Assembly: GCF_024586455.1 (NCBI RefSeq)
Contig: NC_065922.1
Location: forward strand, 20,208,089-20,272,088
Source of the DNA: Bactrocera neohumeralis
Taxonomy: Eukaryota; Arthropoda; Insecta; Diptera; Tephritidae
Length of the DNA stretch: 64,000 nucleotides
Direction of reading: 5' to 3'
In this document: positions 12,720 through 23,969 of the stretch, in pieces
How the letters are laid out: the number at the start of each line of letters is the position of its first letter
Position numbering within the stretch: the stretch's first letter is position 1
The notes under the pieces: model-generated
The model's database searches: none
Told to the model about the DNA's origin: nothing
The model's input: the letters and a program-made list of their open reading frames with translations, nothing else
Program-made: the position numbers and the translations under genes

Positions 12720-13770
12720 CAAAGCGCTGGCAACTCTCTTGAAAAATATAACGCTGCAATAAAAATAATATCAATTAATTCAGTGAAATTTTCATAATAT
12801 CATTAAAAATTTGAATTGAAAAAAAATTCAAAAATGTGGCAACTGTTTTAAAAAATTCTGCTACCGATATCTGTGTAAATATCTAAATGAGTTTTAGTTG
12901 TTAATTCAAAAATTTGAACTAAATAAAAAAATCCAAAATGGTGGCAACTCTTTTCAACAAATTTTGCAACAAAATCTGTCTAAATGCTTTTTAGTTGCTA
13001 ACTCAAAAATTTTAATTGAATGAAAAAATTCAAAAAGGTGGCAACTCTTTTCAAAAAATTCTGCTACTGATATCTATCTAAATGCTTTTTCATCACTAAC
13101 TCAAAAATTTTAATTAATTTAAAAATTCAAAAAGGTGGCAACTCTTTTCAAAAAATTCTATCACCGATATATGTATGTATATAGAAATGCTTTTTCGTTG
13201 CTATCTTATTTCACAGTTATTCCCTTATCATTTAATTATTTTTTTATGATATTTTGTATAATAAATTCTTAAACAGGAGGCAGCTCTCATCAAAAATTAT
13301 TCTCAATTACAAGCTGCTTTAACACTTTGCAAATTGATGCTCATATAGAAATGTTTTGTAGTTTTATTTGTATTTTTGCGTAAAAACTTTAAGAGTTGAA
13401 TACAAAAATTCAAAAAGGTGGAAACTTTTTTCAAAAAAATCTGCCATCGATATCTGTCTAAAATTTTAATTTTATAAAAAAAAATTCAAAAAAATGGCAA
13501 CTCTTTTCAAAAAATTCTATCACCGATATATATAGAAATGCTTTTTCGTTGCTATCTTATTTTACAGTTAATCTTTTATCATTTATTTATTTTTTTAACT
13601 TTTAGAATAATATTTTCTTAAACGGATGGCAACCCTTATCAAAAAATATTCTCAATATACAAGCTGCTTTAGCATTATGCTGTTTGATGCCCATATATAA
13701 ATGTTTTGTAATTTTATCTTTATATTTTTACTTCAAAACCTCAAGATTTGGCAACTCTGCATCTCATTTT
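12720..13770 (+). repeat. GGCAAC tandem array 1 (about 100-bp units, about 350-bp higher order)
   Basis: About ten diverged units carry TGGCAACTCTTTTCAAAAAA or close variants at roughly 12727, 12836, 12942, 13038, 13136, 13275, 13419, 13494, 13626 and 13748. Between them is a shared block like 'accgatatctgtctaaatgc'. A larger unit repeats at about 351 bp: the 'ctatcttatttcacagtt' block at 13201 recurs at 13552 with matching sequence on both sides. Confidence 0.8.
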
Positions 13771-14968
13771 TGTTTTGAACCATCTGATTATTACAGTATA
13801 CAATGCATATAAGTTATTTCAATGCATTCAGCATTCGTTATGGATTCGTTCTGCGTGATTAATAGCGTGACGGAATTTGGTTGTGCTACACAATTTTGTT
13901 GCAGTAGGTGGAATAAGCTTTTTCAACAAGATTTCTATCAAAAAATATAATTGTTAACCTGTACTCAGCGCTAAACATCTTCCTCGATGAAAACAGGAGG
14001 CGTTAGTAGTTCGGCTTTGATTTTTTATGTATTCGAGAGGTCTTTTCTATATGGAGGAACGAAATTCAGTAAAATTATTATTTGTGGAATAAATTTATTT
14101 GGTGCCCTTCTTTCAAGATAATAATTTCTTTTGCTAAATTGTTGCTGTAGTAACACTTCCGCATTCTTTAAAATCTTCTTATATATTAAAAACCATATCT
14201 ATTAATAACGGGATAGGCTGCAGCAGCAGTGAAAATGGGGCGTTGAAGACAAAGAAAATTATTCCAAATAAATACGCTGTCATTTAAATCACTTTACTTA
14301 AGCATTTAAAATTTTTATGTATTTTTTTTTTTTAATTTATGGAAAACATTTTCAACAATTTCAACAAAGCGAACTGGTGACACTTGGAATATCTTCAAAT
14401 TTTAAGCTTAAAAAATAAAATGAAAAAAAAATTATAAAAATAAATTCTATAAAAATATATTTTCTTTTACCAGCAATACCGTAAGGCGACATATTATGCA
14501 TACATATATGTATTTTAAATCATCCACTCACTTGTACATATGTATATACGAACTTGCTCAATTCGCAGCTAGTTAAACAAACCGCAAGTATAAAAAATTG
14601 TAAGAAAAAGCCTGCAAAATTCCCTTGACACAAATTGCATCGTCAAAGTTTGGTAAAGCCTTTCGTTCACGCGAGAGCCCCAAATTTAACTTTCCGCGAA
14701 GTTTTAAGCGCACGAGATTTTTGAAAATTGCGCAGACTTGTTGGTTTACCGTTAAAATTTGTATGTACGTAAATTACCTAGAAATTGCTACACGAAAGCT
14801 TTATCTAAGGAGAGATCTGAAATAAATGCAAATCCACACGAATAAAGCCGCTTGTTCGGCTCGTGCATAAATTGCAAGCAAATAAAAAAGCTTTCTTGGA
14901 AAAAATATTAAGTAAAAGTAAAGTCATGACAAAACTGATTTTTTTGTGAACACAAAATTTTGAAAGCT
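13771..14968. other. Possible 5' flank and leader of a plus-strand transcript
   Basis: Mostly AT-rich. TATAAAAA occurs near 14590, followed by a GC-richer stretch (14620-14720) like a 5' UTR and then the ATG at 14969. A 66-codon frame at 14625-14825 has no recognisable domain. Confidence 0.2.
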
Positions 14969-15008
14969 ATGGAGGAGACATCGTCAGTCAATGGATCGAA
15001 CAGCTTGA
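14969..15008 (+). CDS. Candidate short first coding exon, unknown gene
   Basis: ATG at 14969 opens a frame reading MEETSSVNGSNSL and reaches a possible splice donor, TTGA|GTAAGC, at 15009. A TATA-like box lies about 380 bp upstream, with GC-richer leader-like sequence between. If real, this is a 13-codon first coding exon of a plus-strand gene with a long intron whose later exons I do not see. The peptide is acidic and Ser/Asn-rich and has no recognised domain. The alternative is chance, since short ATG-plus-donor combinations are common. Confidence 0.25.
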
Positions 15009-15474
15009 GTAAGCAAACAATTTATTTATGATTGTGGGGTTATTTTGTGGTAAAGATAATGCTATTTGGTGTAATATCAGAGAACTACTTTTGAGGATGG
15101 TTTTATCTATTTTCTATCCTAAATGATAAGTCCAGCTTAAGGACACTAGGTACTTAACAATTTCGACACCTACTAGTTTACTCTTAAAAATGTTATTTTT
15201 GAAGCAACGGATCAGCAATGTGAAGAAAAGGTTAAGAACCTCATGTAAAAATCTTAAATGTGGTTCAAAAGGTTATACATTTCTGATCTAAGGCGAAGCC
15301 GAAAACATATAGAGCAGACCTGGCGACAACTTGTTCAATCTGACTAAGCCAAATATCAGTACGAGTAGCTACTACTAGTAATAGAGAAATAGTTACCCAG
15401 TAAAGCACGGGTTCATAGTTCTATTTGTTGGTAATATTGAATTTGGTTTGTGACCATGCTAACACCAGGGTTAA

Positions 15475-16160
15475 GGGGTTACATGGATTTCCTCAGTTAA
15501 AAAATAGCATTTTTTCAACAATTTTTTTCTTATATAAAAAAAAAATATTTTATTAGAGTTTTTTATTGTTACTAACATACACTGTTAACGAAGAAATTCT
15601 GAAATTTTTGGGAAAAAATATTTTGAACTCGACTATTGCGACGCCATTTTCGGTGACCCCTTGGAAAAAAGATACCTCCGCGTTGGCGGATAACTCCTTA
15701 CAAGATCATCTAAAGTGAAAAATACGTGTTTTAGTTAAAACTTAAACTAAGAACTTGAACGAAGGAAAAAGAACTGAAAATTGTACTATTGGCAGAAATT
15801 TTTACAAAAACCTGAAATAATTGCGACATTTTTTCAAATAGTTGCAATCGTAAAAAATGCTTCGTCCAAATCTTTAAAATTGTATTTCAAAGACCTGTTG
15901 TAAATTTCATAAAGATCGGTCGAGTAGTTCTCGAGAAATCTTTGTCAATCGACTTCAAAAACACAGTTTCGAGCGAAACGCGTTTAAAATGGCGCACTTA
16001 ATCTAGCTAGCCTCGAGCGCACAAGTTCTCAAGGCTGTATCTCCGAAACTATTACTCGGATCAACTTGTAATTTTAGAACAATATTCTAGAGATTTTGTA
16101 AAATTTAATAAGATAATAAAAAAAATCGATTTTTTGAAACCCGTAAACTCATGTAACCTC
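15475..16160. mobile_element. TTAA-flanked MITE, 686 bp
   Basis: TTAA at 15471-15474 and 16161-16164 flank a segment starting GGGGTTACATGGATTT and ending CTCATGTAACCTC. The ends are therefore inverted repeats: GGGGTTACATG against GAGGTTACATG. TTAA target duplication with short terminal inverted repeats is typical of piggyBac-superfamily non-autonomous elements. There is no coding frame inside. Internal phrases such as 'gatcggtcgagtagttctcgag' look like a dispersed fly repeat. Confidence 0.75.
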
Positions 16161-16814
16161 TTAAAATATATTTTTGACGTTTATTTTGAGAGAACTTCAT
16201 CTTCAGCAAAGCTGGAGTGTAAATGAAATTTTCTAACTTCTCTGACTTTTTGCGACTTTTTAGACAGATATTTTTGAGATCTTAATCTGAGCTAACTTTT
16301 AAGTCAAAATGGAGTTCAACGAATCACTTTTTGTACACAGAAATAATAAGCGAAGAGTCTCCAAAGCAAATATGAAGTTTTTGTTTGTGTTCTCGCCTGG
16401 CTCTTTCAGAAGAATTTTTGTTTGAAGAAGAAATTCGTTTTTCATCTTGCGATTTTATATAAAATTGCTCCGGACTCTATTTCATAATTTGATAATTTGA
16501 CATTTGTTCATCGAGCGTTACTCCTTTGACAGCAACAGGGTTGCATGTGAACTTGCCACATGAGCAATACTTATCAATTTTTCAACCTGTACTGTATTTG
16601 TTAATAGCACACAAATTGATTAAAATGAATTACTTGCATTTTTCACTGAATAATTTTTCACTCAAAATCCATTTACCGTTGTTTTAATTAGTACTTGCGT
16701 AAGTACGTGCGATTCTCTCCAAAGAGTTGTTTATTTGTTTTCGGTTTGGATGGTTTTATTGTTGTTTTTGTTTTTGCTTCGCACAACAAACACATAAAGC
16801 ATTTTTATTGGAAA

Positions 16815-16855
16815 CACTTAAATGTTCACTAGCCACTTGAAAATAAACACAAATA
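16815..16855 (-). promoter_or_regulatory. Intronic conserved element, copy 1
   Basis: This 41-bp segment matches 56770-56810 at 35 of 41 positions, including GCCACTTGAA and ATAAACACAAATA. Both copies lie in the presumed intron downstream of a K2P first exon, about 1.4 kb from exon 1 here and 1.9 kb at the other copy. Neighbouring DNA is alignable only loosely, so this core appears to be under constraint. An intronic enhancer is inferred. Confidence 0.5.
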
Positions 16856-17169
16856 AATCGTGCAGGGAAAACAAGCGAAATTATGTTAAAATTTTTCATT
16901 AATTTTTGTGTTGATTTAAATGCCTGCGGTTGTTTGAATAACGCCTGCGATCATAAATTAATGTAAGTAGTATGAATTTGTGTGGCCTAAGCGATTGTTA
17001 TTTTAAGTGCTTAAATATTGAAATCCAACGCATTTTTCAAAATGCTGATTTTTGGCAAGAAACAATTGCGTAAGTCGAAATGAGCGAATTTTGATAATTT
17101 TCTAAGAATTTAAATTGTTAGTTTTGTTGAGAAAAGTTTATGAAATGAAAGATTAATTGAAAGTAAATT

Positions 17170-18050
17170 GGTAAATGATCATTTGCCGAAAGCGCCTATA
17201 TCGGACGCCTATATGATATAGCTACTATAGAAACTAAACGATGAGAATCAAGTCCTTGTATGGAAAACTTCTTCATTTCACGAGATATTTTCAAGAAATT
17301 TGGCATAGATTATTATTTAAGGGAACAGTGTAATCTGCGAAGAAACTGTTCAGATTGGATCACTATAGCATATAGCTGCCATACAAACTGCACGATCAAA
17401 ATCAGGTCCTTGTATGAACAACTTTTTTATTTGGTGAGATATTTTCAAGAAATTTGGCAATGATTATTACTAAAGGTAACAGTTTAATCTCCGAAGAAAT
17501 TGTTCAGATTAGATCACTAAAACATATAGCTGCCATACGAACTGCACGATTAAATTCATGCCTTTATATGAACAACTTTTATATTTGTCGAGATATTTGC
17601 AAGAAACTTTGCAAAGATTATTATTTAAAGGAATAATGTATTCTCCAAAGAAACTGTTCAGATCGGATCACTAAAACATATAGCTGCCATACAAACTGCA
17701 CGATCAAAATCAGGTTCTTGTATGAACAACTTTTTAATTTTTCGAGATATCTTAATCAAATTTAGCACAGTTAATTGTTTAAGCCAACGCTATAATCCCT
17801 GAAAGTATTATTCAGATCAAGCTACTATAGCATATAGCTGCCATACAAACTGGCTGAACAAAATTAAGTCCTTTAACGAAAAACTTTTTAATTTGACAAA
17901 TGATCTTCACAAAATGTGGCAGAAATTATTGTTCAAAGCAATGCTACAACCTTCAAACATATTGTTCAGATCAGACCACTATATAATATAGCTGCCATAT
18001 AGACTGATTGATTGAAATCAAGATAAAACCCCTTTTATGCTATAAAAAAT
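17170..18050 (-). repeat. Tandem array with exact 154-bp period, six units
   Basis: The AGCTGCC(or AGCTACT) landmark falls at 17220, 17374, 17528, 17682, 17836 and 17990, always 154 bp apart although the units are clearly diverged. Each unit has 'gaaactgttcagat..gatcact', 'catatagctgccatacaaac', 'cctt(g)tatgaacaac', and a 'gagatattttcaagaaattt' type stretch. The reverse complement of the unit matches the body of the mini-me-like elements at 27697, 28845 and 55406. Small frames at 17260-17636 are shadows of the array. Confidence 0.9.
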
Positions 18051-18244
18051 GTTCTAAGTTTGTTTTTCTTATTTTAGTTTTTTTCTACCCCGCCAGCGTT
18101 GCATTTGCTTAAAAAAATAAATTAGAAAGCAAAAATTTCCAGTCTATAATTTCATTGCTTTCCACACAATTTCACTTTGCAACCCTTTAATTGTAATTTA
18201 TTTCAATTCTCATACACGTCTCACACACACACACTTGCACTCAC

Positions 18245-18448
18245 CAGTCCACCCACACCGCAGTAGATTGACAGCGATACCAGCAAACCGATGTGATTTA
18301 GCGCCGATTTCCATTTGCTCGATTTCCAACAGCCTTTCCAGCAATTAGTGCGCTCCTCCGTCTTGGCGCGCACATCCAAGTGCTTGAGTTTCTCGAGCAG
18401 CTCTGTATTGGCCTCATCGGCCGCATCGTAACCAGCCATAATTTTCAC
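18245..18448 (-). CDS. K2P (TWiK-like) potassium channel, first coding exon, copy 1
   Basis: 68 codons from the ATG at 18448 (a second Met is codon 4) to a strong donor, CTG|GTGAGT, just below 18245, ending in phase 0. The acidic N-terminus (DAADEANTELLEKLKHLDV) is followed by a Cys-rich linker, WKSSKWKSALNHIG, and the start of a membrane helix, LLVSLSIYCGVGGL. In two-pore-domain K+ channels this is where M1 begins, continuing in the next exon with a GxxxFxxLE-type end. The other exons (pore loops, M2-M4) should lie to the left on the minus strand and are not visible here. The exon at 58665-58877 is clearly homologous with the same end phase. K2P channels set resting membrane potential; which one this is I cannot say. 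Confidence 0.7.
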
Positions 18449-19085
18449 TTTTTATTACACTGCACAATTTTTACTTCAATTTTAAGTGCTATGCGCGCCT
18501 ATGCCACGCACTTACACACACACATGCAAAGGCATGTAAACAAATATATACGCACATAAATGCTTATATGCGGCATGTGGTAGTAATTTTCACTTTATAA
18601 TTTCGATCGCATCACTTTACGTGTCATTTGTTGTCATTGCCGCGCGCACACACTCACATAATTCACGTATTTCATTGGTTTTTTGCTGGGCAGCTTGCTT
18701 ACTCGTGGCTTTTTGATTGTAAATAAATAAATATTTTTTTCTGAATTGTGAAAGCGCTCAATTTTTATTATATTTGTTGTTGCTGTAAAGAATATATATT
18801 TTTATATTTAAATATTAACGAAAGTGGTAGCTTTCAGCGCACTTTATATGGTATCCACAGCGTATGAGTAATATTTTAAAAGTGGTTTTAATTTATTTAT
18901 AATGATTTTTTTTTACCTTTTTTTAGTGGCTTTCACAGCATTTTTTTTTTAATACATTTTCTTTGTAATAATGTGAAAAATAAAAAAATTCTCGATTTGG
19001 AAATGGGTAACTGTCATTCATATATATTTACATTTGCCTCTCCTCTGTAATGAATGTTTTATGAACTTGCCTTTTGGCTGGATTT
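18449..19085. other. Upstream of K2P exon, probable 5' UTR and intron
   Basis: On the minus strand a possible acceptor (ATTGTGCAG) lies about 25 bp before the ATG of the K2P exon. The short segment near the ATG resembles the same position at the other copy ('TTAAAATTG'). Beyond it the DNA is T-rich without coding signal. Confidence 0.3.
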
Positions 19086-19087
19086 TT

Positions 19088-19975
19088 TGGAGGGAATTGG
19101 AATGAAAAATTCAAATTTCGTTTCCGAAATCGTTGCGACTGTTGAAAAAGGCTTAACGTGATTCAGTTTTATTAAAAACACAAGTCTACGAGTGGTACAA
19201 AGCCTTCAAAGACGCTCGTGAGATCGGTGCCTCGTTTTGGACGATCTTCGATCTCTTCCACTAATGAAAATATTAAAAAATTTAGATGGCAAATGAGCTC
19301 GATATCTCTCTCGAACCCGTTCAAATGATATTGGAGGATATTTTGGGTATGAAACACGTTCTTGCGCGACTCATCCAGATAAAGCTGAATTTTTTCAAAA
19401 AGAGTAGCGCAAACAGATTTCTTTGGATATACTTGATTGTGCGAACTCCGAACCCACATTCATGGGGAGCATCAAAACTCCCTATGAGGCATGGATTTAT
19501 GTATTTGACATGCAAAATAGTCAACAATTATCGGAACGGAAGGCAAAAAACGAGCTGAAACCAAAAAAACCACAACAAAGTCGCTCAAAAATCAAGGTGA
19601 TGCTCATTGCTTTTTTCGATATTCGTGGTTTGATGCATCATCAATTTGTTCCAAAGAGACAAACAGTCAATTAGGAGTTCTATTTGGCCGTATTGACGCA
19701 GTTGCGTGAGAAAATCCGTCGAAAATGGCCGGAATTGTGGAAGAACAATTCATGGATTTAACACGTTGATAATGCTCCATCGCATTAAGTCACGATTGTG
19801 ACCGAATTTGAATCCAAATCGTAATGAATACGATCGATCAGCCACCGTATTCACCAGATTTGGCTCTTGTGATTTTTTCTTGTTCCGCAAACCGGTTCGG
19901 AGAACCCGTTTCCAGTCGATTGAAGAGATAAAACGAAATTCCCTGAAGAAGCTGAAGGCCAAATTGGTAACAATT
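19088..19975 (+). pseudogene. mariner-family transposase relic 1
   Basis: Starts with MKNSNFVSEIVATVEKGLT, then a degraded helix-turn-helix region, then YEAWIYVFDMQNSQQLSE, KPKKPQQSRSKIKVMLIAFF, DIRGLMHHQFVPKRQTVN, LAVLTQLREKIRRKWPELWK and HVDNAPSH. This is the order of a mariner transposase (about 345 residues when intact). The first catalytic Asp of the usual DETW motif is Tyr (YEAW). The second (HVDNAPSH) is kept, and the third survives only in a shifted frame after PPYSPDLA. Several stops and shifts make it inactive. Confidence 0.8.
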
Positions 19976-20099
19976 TTATAAAAAGTAATTACCAAAAGAA
20001 AATTTACGCGCGATTATTTTTTACAACTTTCAACATAATTAAATATTTAACGATGAAGTTTTATGATTGATCAGTGTTTATCGATTGTATTGTTGAACT

Positions 20100-21110
20100 C
20101 ATTTGAAGCCGTAAATCACTCTGAAACAAATTTCGTGAAGGTTTTAAAAAGTCAGTTGTTGCTAGCTGTGCGCTAACTGATATTGTCATGTGACCTGTTG
20201 TGAGATTAAGACAACTACAGTCATTAAATTAATCAGCGTACAATCAAAATTGCATTGATATTTGGCTGAAAAATATTTTTTTTTTCAAATGGTTGCCTGA
20301 ATTTTCAGAAAAACTGGACATTTCGCGCAGAACAACGCAGAACAATACATTTTGAGTGGTACAAAACCATTTATTTGTCAATTGTCTTCAAAGAAATTAG
20401 GAAAACCGCTGAAGATGGATCACTCACCACCGTAACGCAAACTCTAGCACATCGACTGCAATAACTGCATTTTTGAGCACTCAAACCATCGATTTGATGA
20501 GTCATCAACAGTAGTATAGTCCTGTGTTGGCGCCGAAAGATTTATTTTTCTCCTTTACGTAAAAGATAAACTAAGAAGTCAATGTTTTCGAGACCTGCCG
20601 AGGCGGTTTATTCATTCCATGTCCATGTTTGGGAGATACCACAATCAGAGTGGCAAAAGTGGCTCGTCGATGGGTTTAATAATTGTTTCTGTTCTCTAAT
20701 CCTGAAATATAAAAGGTAAACCTCGCATTGGTCTCATCTCTGCTATCTACTTGATGGCAGAAAAAAATTTTGTTCACTTCGCCGCCACTGAAAACCTGTT
20801 GATTTTTATATATTTCGCATTTAGATTAGCCTTTAGTAGCCACAATTACACTGGGCATGAAAATAGGTGGTCTGATGTGACCTTAATTTTTTGCGAAGAA
20901 AATGCCGTTTTGTGCATAAAACCCGCTGCTTAATAAAATATTGTAAATATTTCCTTAAGAAAATTATAACAGAAGGGAATTTGGTCCCACATCGGAATAG
21001 TATTCGAAAATTTTAGAGCAGCCAGTTTTATGCCAAGTAAAACACGTTAAAAACTATTTTTGTCTAACCATTTACCTCATTTTATTATGAAAATCAAACA
21101 TTTTGAGACA
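20100..21110. other. Intergenic or intronic DNA, possible mariner scrap
   Basis: 20330-20460 contains FEWYKT-like sequence (a 'gagtggtacaaaacc' stretch) that may be the N-terminal end of another mariner relic, too short and broken to call. A 60-codon frame at 20751-20933 has no recognisable domain. Confidence 0.25.
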
Positions 21111-21119
21111 TTGTCACTT

Positions 21120-22260
21120 TAATTAATAAAAACATTTTTATTTTTATTTTTATTTCATTTTTAATTTTTTTTTTAAGTTTTTTGAAACTAATTTCTTTTT
21201 TGCTGATTCTTCTGTTTCTTCATTTTTAATTTATTTTATTGTTTTTATTAAAGTTAAAATATTTTTTATGATTTTTTTTTTAATTTTTCGATTTTATTAC
21301 ACAATTTTTTATTTATACAATTTTTTAATGAAAATACTTTTTTTTATTTTTTAATTACTTTTTCTAATAAAATTTCATAAAGAGCAATATTCTTTTATTT
21401 AATTATTTTTAATCATTATTCTGCATTTACTAGCAAGTAGCCACTTTAAAATTTATTTTTTTTTTTTATAATATTTTTATTTTTTTTGTATTCTATTTTA
21501 TAATTTTTTTTATAAAAATTTTTTTTTAAGTTTTCAAAATTTTTTAAAACGTAAAAAATTTAGATAACTGTTCACAGAAATATGCAGATATTATAAAATA
21601 AGAAAGAAATTAGGCGATTATTACGATAGATTTTTAGTTCAACATCTTCTTTAAAATTTGATTATTAAAAAAAAGATTGATTTATTATAAGTTATTATTG
21701 CGTATTTTTTATTTTTAATTTTTTTAAATGTTTACTTTACATTTTTAAAAAGTAAAATTTTTATCCACCGCTTTATTTACAACAAAAATTATATTTTTTT
21801 ATATTTCTCATCAACTTTTTTAATTTTTTTCAAATTATTATTTTTTTATTTTATTAAAAAGTATAACTTTTAAAGGGGTGACCTATATTTCAAAATTTAA
21901 ATTATATTTTTTATCTTTTTTTATTTTTCATTAACTTTTTTCTATTTTTTTCAAAATTATTTAATCATTAAAAATCATAATTTTTATTCATCTCATTTAG
22001 AATAAAAAATTAATTTTTTTTAATAATTTTTTTTTTTACTTTTCATCAACTTTTTAAAATTTTATTTTCAAATTATTTATTTTACTCCATAAAAAATAAT
22101 AATTTTTATTCACCACTTTATTTGAAACAAAAAATTTATTTTTTTAATTTTTATATATTTTTTATATTTTTTTCAACTTGTTTTTTTAATTTTTTTCACT
22201 TACTAGAAATATTTTCCCATAAATTCATACAAATGTGTTAATTTTCAATATTCAATCAAA
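21120..22260. repeat. T-rich low-complexity block
   Basis: About 1.1 kb of poly-T and TTTTTA runs on the plus strand (A-rich on the minus, transcribed, strand). A loose repeat motif 'tttttcatcaactttttt...caaattatt' recurs about every 120-170 bp near 21800-22080. It lies between the upstream block at 22.4 kb and the K2P exon at 18.4 kb. Confidence 0.7.
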
Positions 22261-22379
22261 ATTATTATTTTCTCCACTTCTCTGATAATCTAAAACACAT
22301 CTTTAAGCACACATTTCCAGCGAAATACACGCCACAAATCACAGACGGTGCACACGCTCCTACATACGCTGACGCCGGG

Positions 22380-22790
22380 TCTTCACTACCACGCGCTTCG
22401 ATGTCACAGCCGCAACTGAAAGGAAAATTCGCGTGAAAATCTCACTTCACTTGATTGGGAAATCAAAAGTTCAAAATGCTGCGGCTGCGGCAGCGCCACC
22501 AAAAGCATGCAACTAAAAATAAACACACGCACACACACACTAGTACGTAAGAAGATGGCTCGCTCGCAAATATTTCGATTTTGGTTGCTGCTGTTGTTGT
22601 TCTGCGCAGACACAGCGATGACGTTGTGTGGCGAAAACGTGCATTTTCCTCTGTCGGCCTTTCTTCGTTGGTATTTTCACTTTTGTGTTCCGCCTTTCAC
22701 TACTGCCGCATATAAACACAACATGTTGCAAGTTGCAGGTTGCGTGTTGCATGTTGCCTGCAGTGTTTTGTTTGATGCAGGCACGTGTTG
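22380..22790 (-). promoter_or_regulatory. Candidate promoter block upstream of K2P exon, copy 1
   Basis: Aligns with 60420-60830. Shared landmarks in the same order are 'gatgtca', CAACTGAAAGGAAAATTCGC (CAACTGAAAAGGAAATTCGC in the other copy), a cytosine-rich microsatellite zone, and ACATGTTGCAAGTT followed by TTGCAGGTTGCG. On the minus strand the first landmark reads TTTCAGTTG, matching the fly initiator consensus TCAGTY, with CAACTGA at 22413-22419. GGTAG lies at about +28 to +32, where GGAAG lies in the other copy: a partial downstream-element match. A role as core promoter is inferred from conservation and motif. Frames at 22507-22813 overlap the block and are probably not real. Confidence 0.5.
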
Positions 22791-23114
22791 AAGTTTTGTG
22801 TGGTACTTGTTAGAATAATTTAGTGAAGAGTTAGGAGAGAACGTTCTCTCAGCTATAAATACTACTGAAGGTGGGTTCTAAAAATACCAATAAGTGCGAG
22901 AAGACTACGAGTTTTCTCAACATAAGTGCATGGTTTTCTGGGTCCTGAATCCATATGTACTTAACCTGCTCTTCTATTTAACCACATCGGTACCAAAACA
23001 ACCAAAGTTAAGGCCATCACTAAATTAGAGATGGAACCGAGTCATAGAAACATAAAATATACGATTTTTATGTTTTTCTGTCCACGCACTTTGTAGCCAA
23101 AATCGGTCACAAAA

Positions 23115-23960
23115 ACACAAATCTGTTTTGAGACCCCATTTTTACTATCATGTAATAGGAATACCATTTCATTTGAAATTGGTTAGAACGTTAGTCCGTT
23201 CCGGTTATATAGACTCGTCCGCCAGGAAACGGTTTTTGGTCTTTTAAGATCCCATTATCTGGTTCATGGTTAGGAATACTCCAGTCGGTTGACACGCGAG
23301 TCCGTACCGATTATATTGTCCCGTCTCTCAGGAAACGGCATTTGATTCAGATCGTCGACAGATATGCATGAACACTTTTTCCCAAAGCCTCAAAACAATT
23401 TTTTTATTTCGTGAACCGATTACATGGCTCATGAAACGGCCATATTCCACTTAATCTGAAAACGGGTGCAACGGTGGTTCGATCCGATTACCTATATATA
23501 GATTCGACCGTCAGGAAACTGTTTTTGATCTTGGTCGTTGTCAGGCACTTCATCTGTCATCGGTTAAAACGCGGGTCCATTCCGGTTATAGAGACGCGTC
23601 CGTCAGAAAACGGCTTCTGATCTGGGTTGTGGTTAGACATGTATTAACTCTTTTGAAATCCCATTATCTGCCTCATGGAAAAAGAATACGCCATTCTATC
23701 TGAAATCGGTTGACAGGCGGGTCCGCTTCTCAGGAAACGGGCCTTGATCTAGGTGGTCGACAGATATGCCTGAACATTTTTTTCCCAAAGCTTGAATACA
23801 TATTATTCTTTCGAAACTCGATTCTATGGCTTATGAAATGGGCATATTCTATTCAATCTCAAATGGGATCGTTTCGAGTATTTATTTATAGCTCCGACCG
23901 TAAGGAAACTGTTTTTAATTTTGCTCCTTTTCAGGAAATGCATTTCAGTATTTGGGTTCT
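23115..23960. repeat. Higher-order tandem repeat, about 390-bp unit
   Basis: CAGGAAAC landmarks (with variants) fall at 23223, 23329, 23512, 23604, 23731 and 23902. The first three correspond to the last three at offsets of 381, 402 and 390 bp. The block 'gtcgacagatatgc(a/c)tgaaca' to 'ctcatgaaa...catattc' at 23352-23463 recurs at 23752-23863. Subunits share 'ggttgacacgcgggtccgttccggttata'-like sequence. Family unknown. Confidence 0.75.
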
Positions 23961-23969
23961 TTTCTGTTA

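Noticed and set aside
17260..17636. Two ORFs of 60-67 codons
   Set aside because: Translations of the 154-bp tandem array.
17170..18050. CRISPR-like regular spacing
   Set aside because: Whole 154-bp units are homologous, there are no unique spacers, and the genome is eukaryotic.
22507..22813. Overlapping 94- and 61-codon ORFs
   Set aside because: They cover the duplicated upstream block; the frame is not conserved in the other copy (60592-60898), so non-coding conservation fits better.
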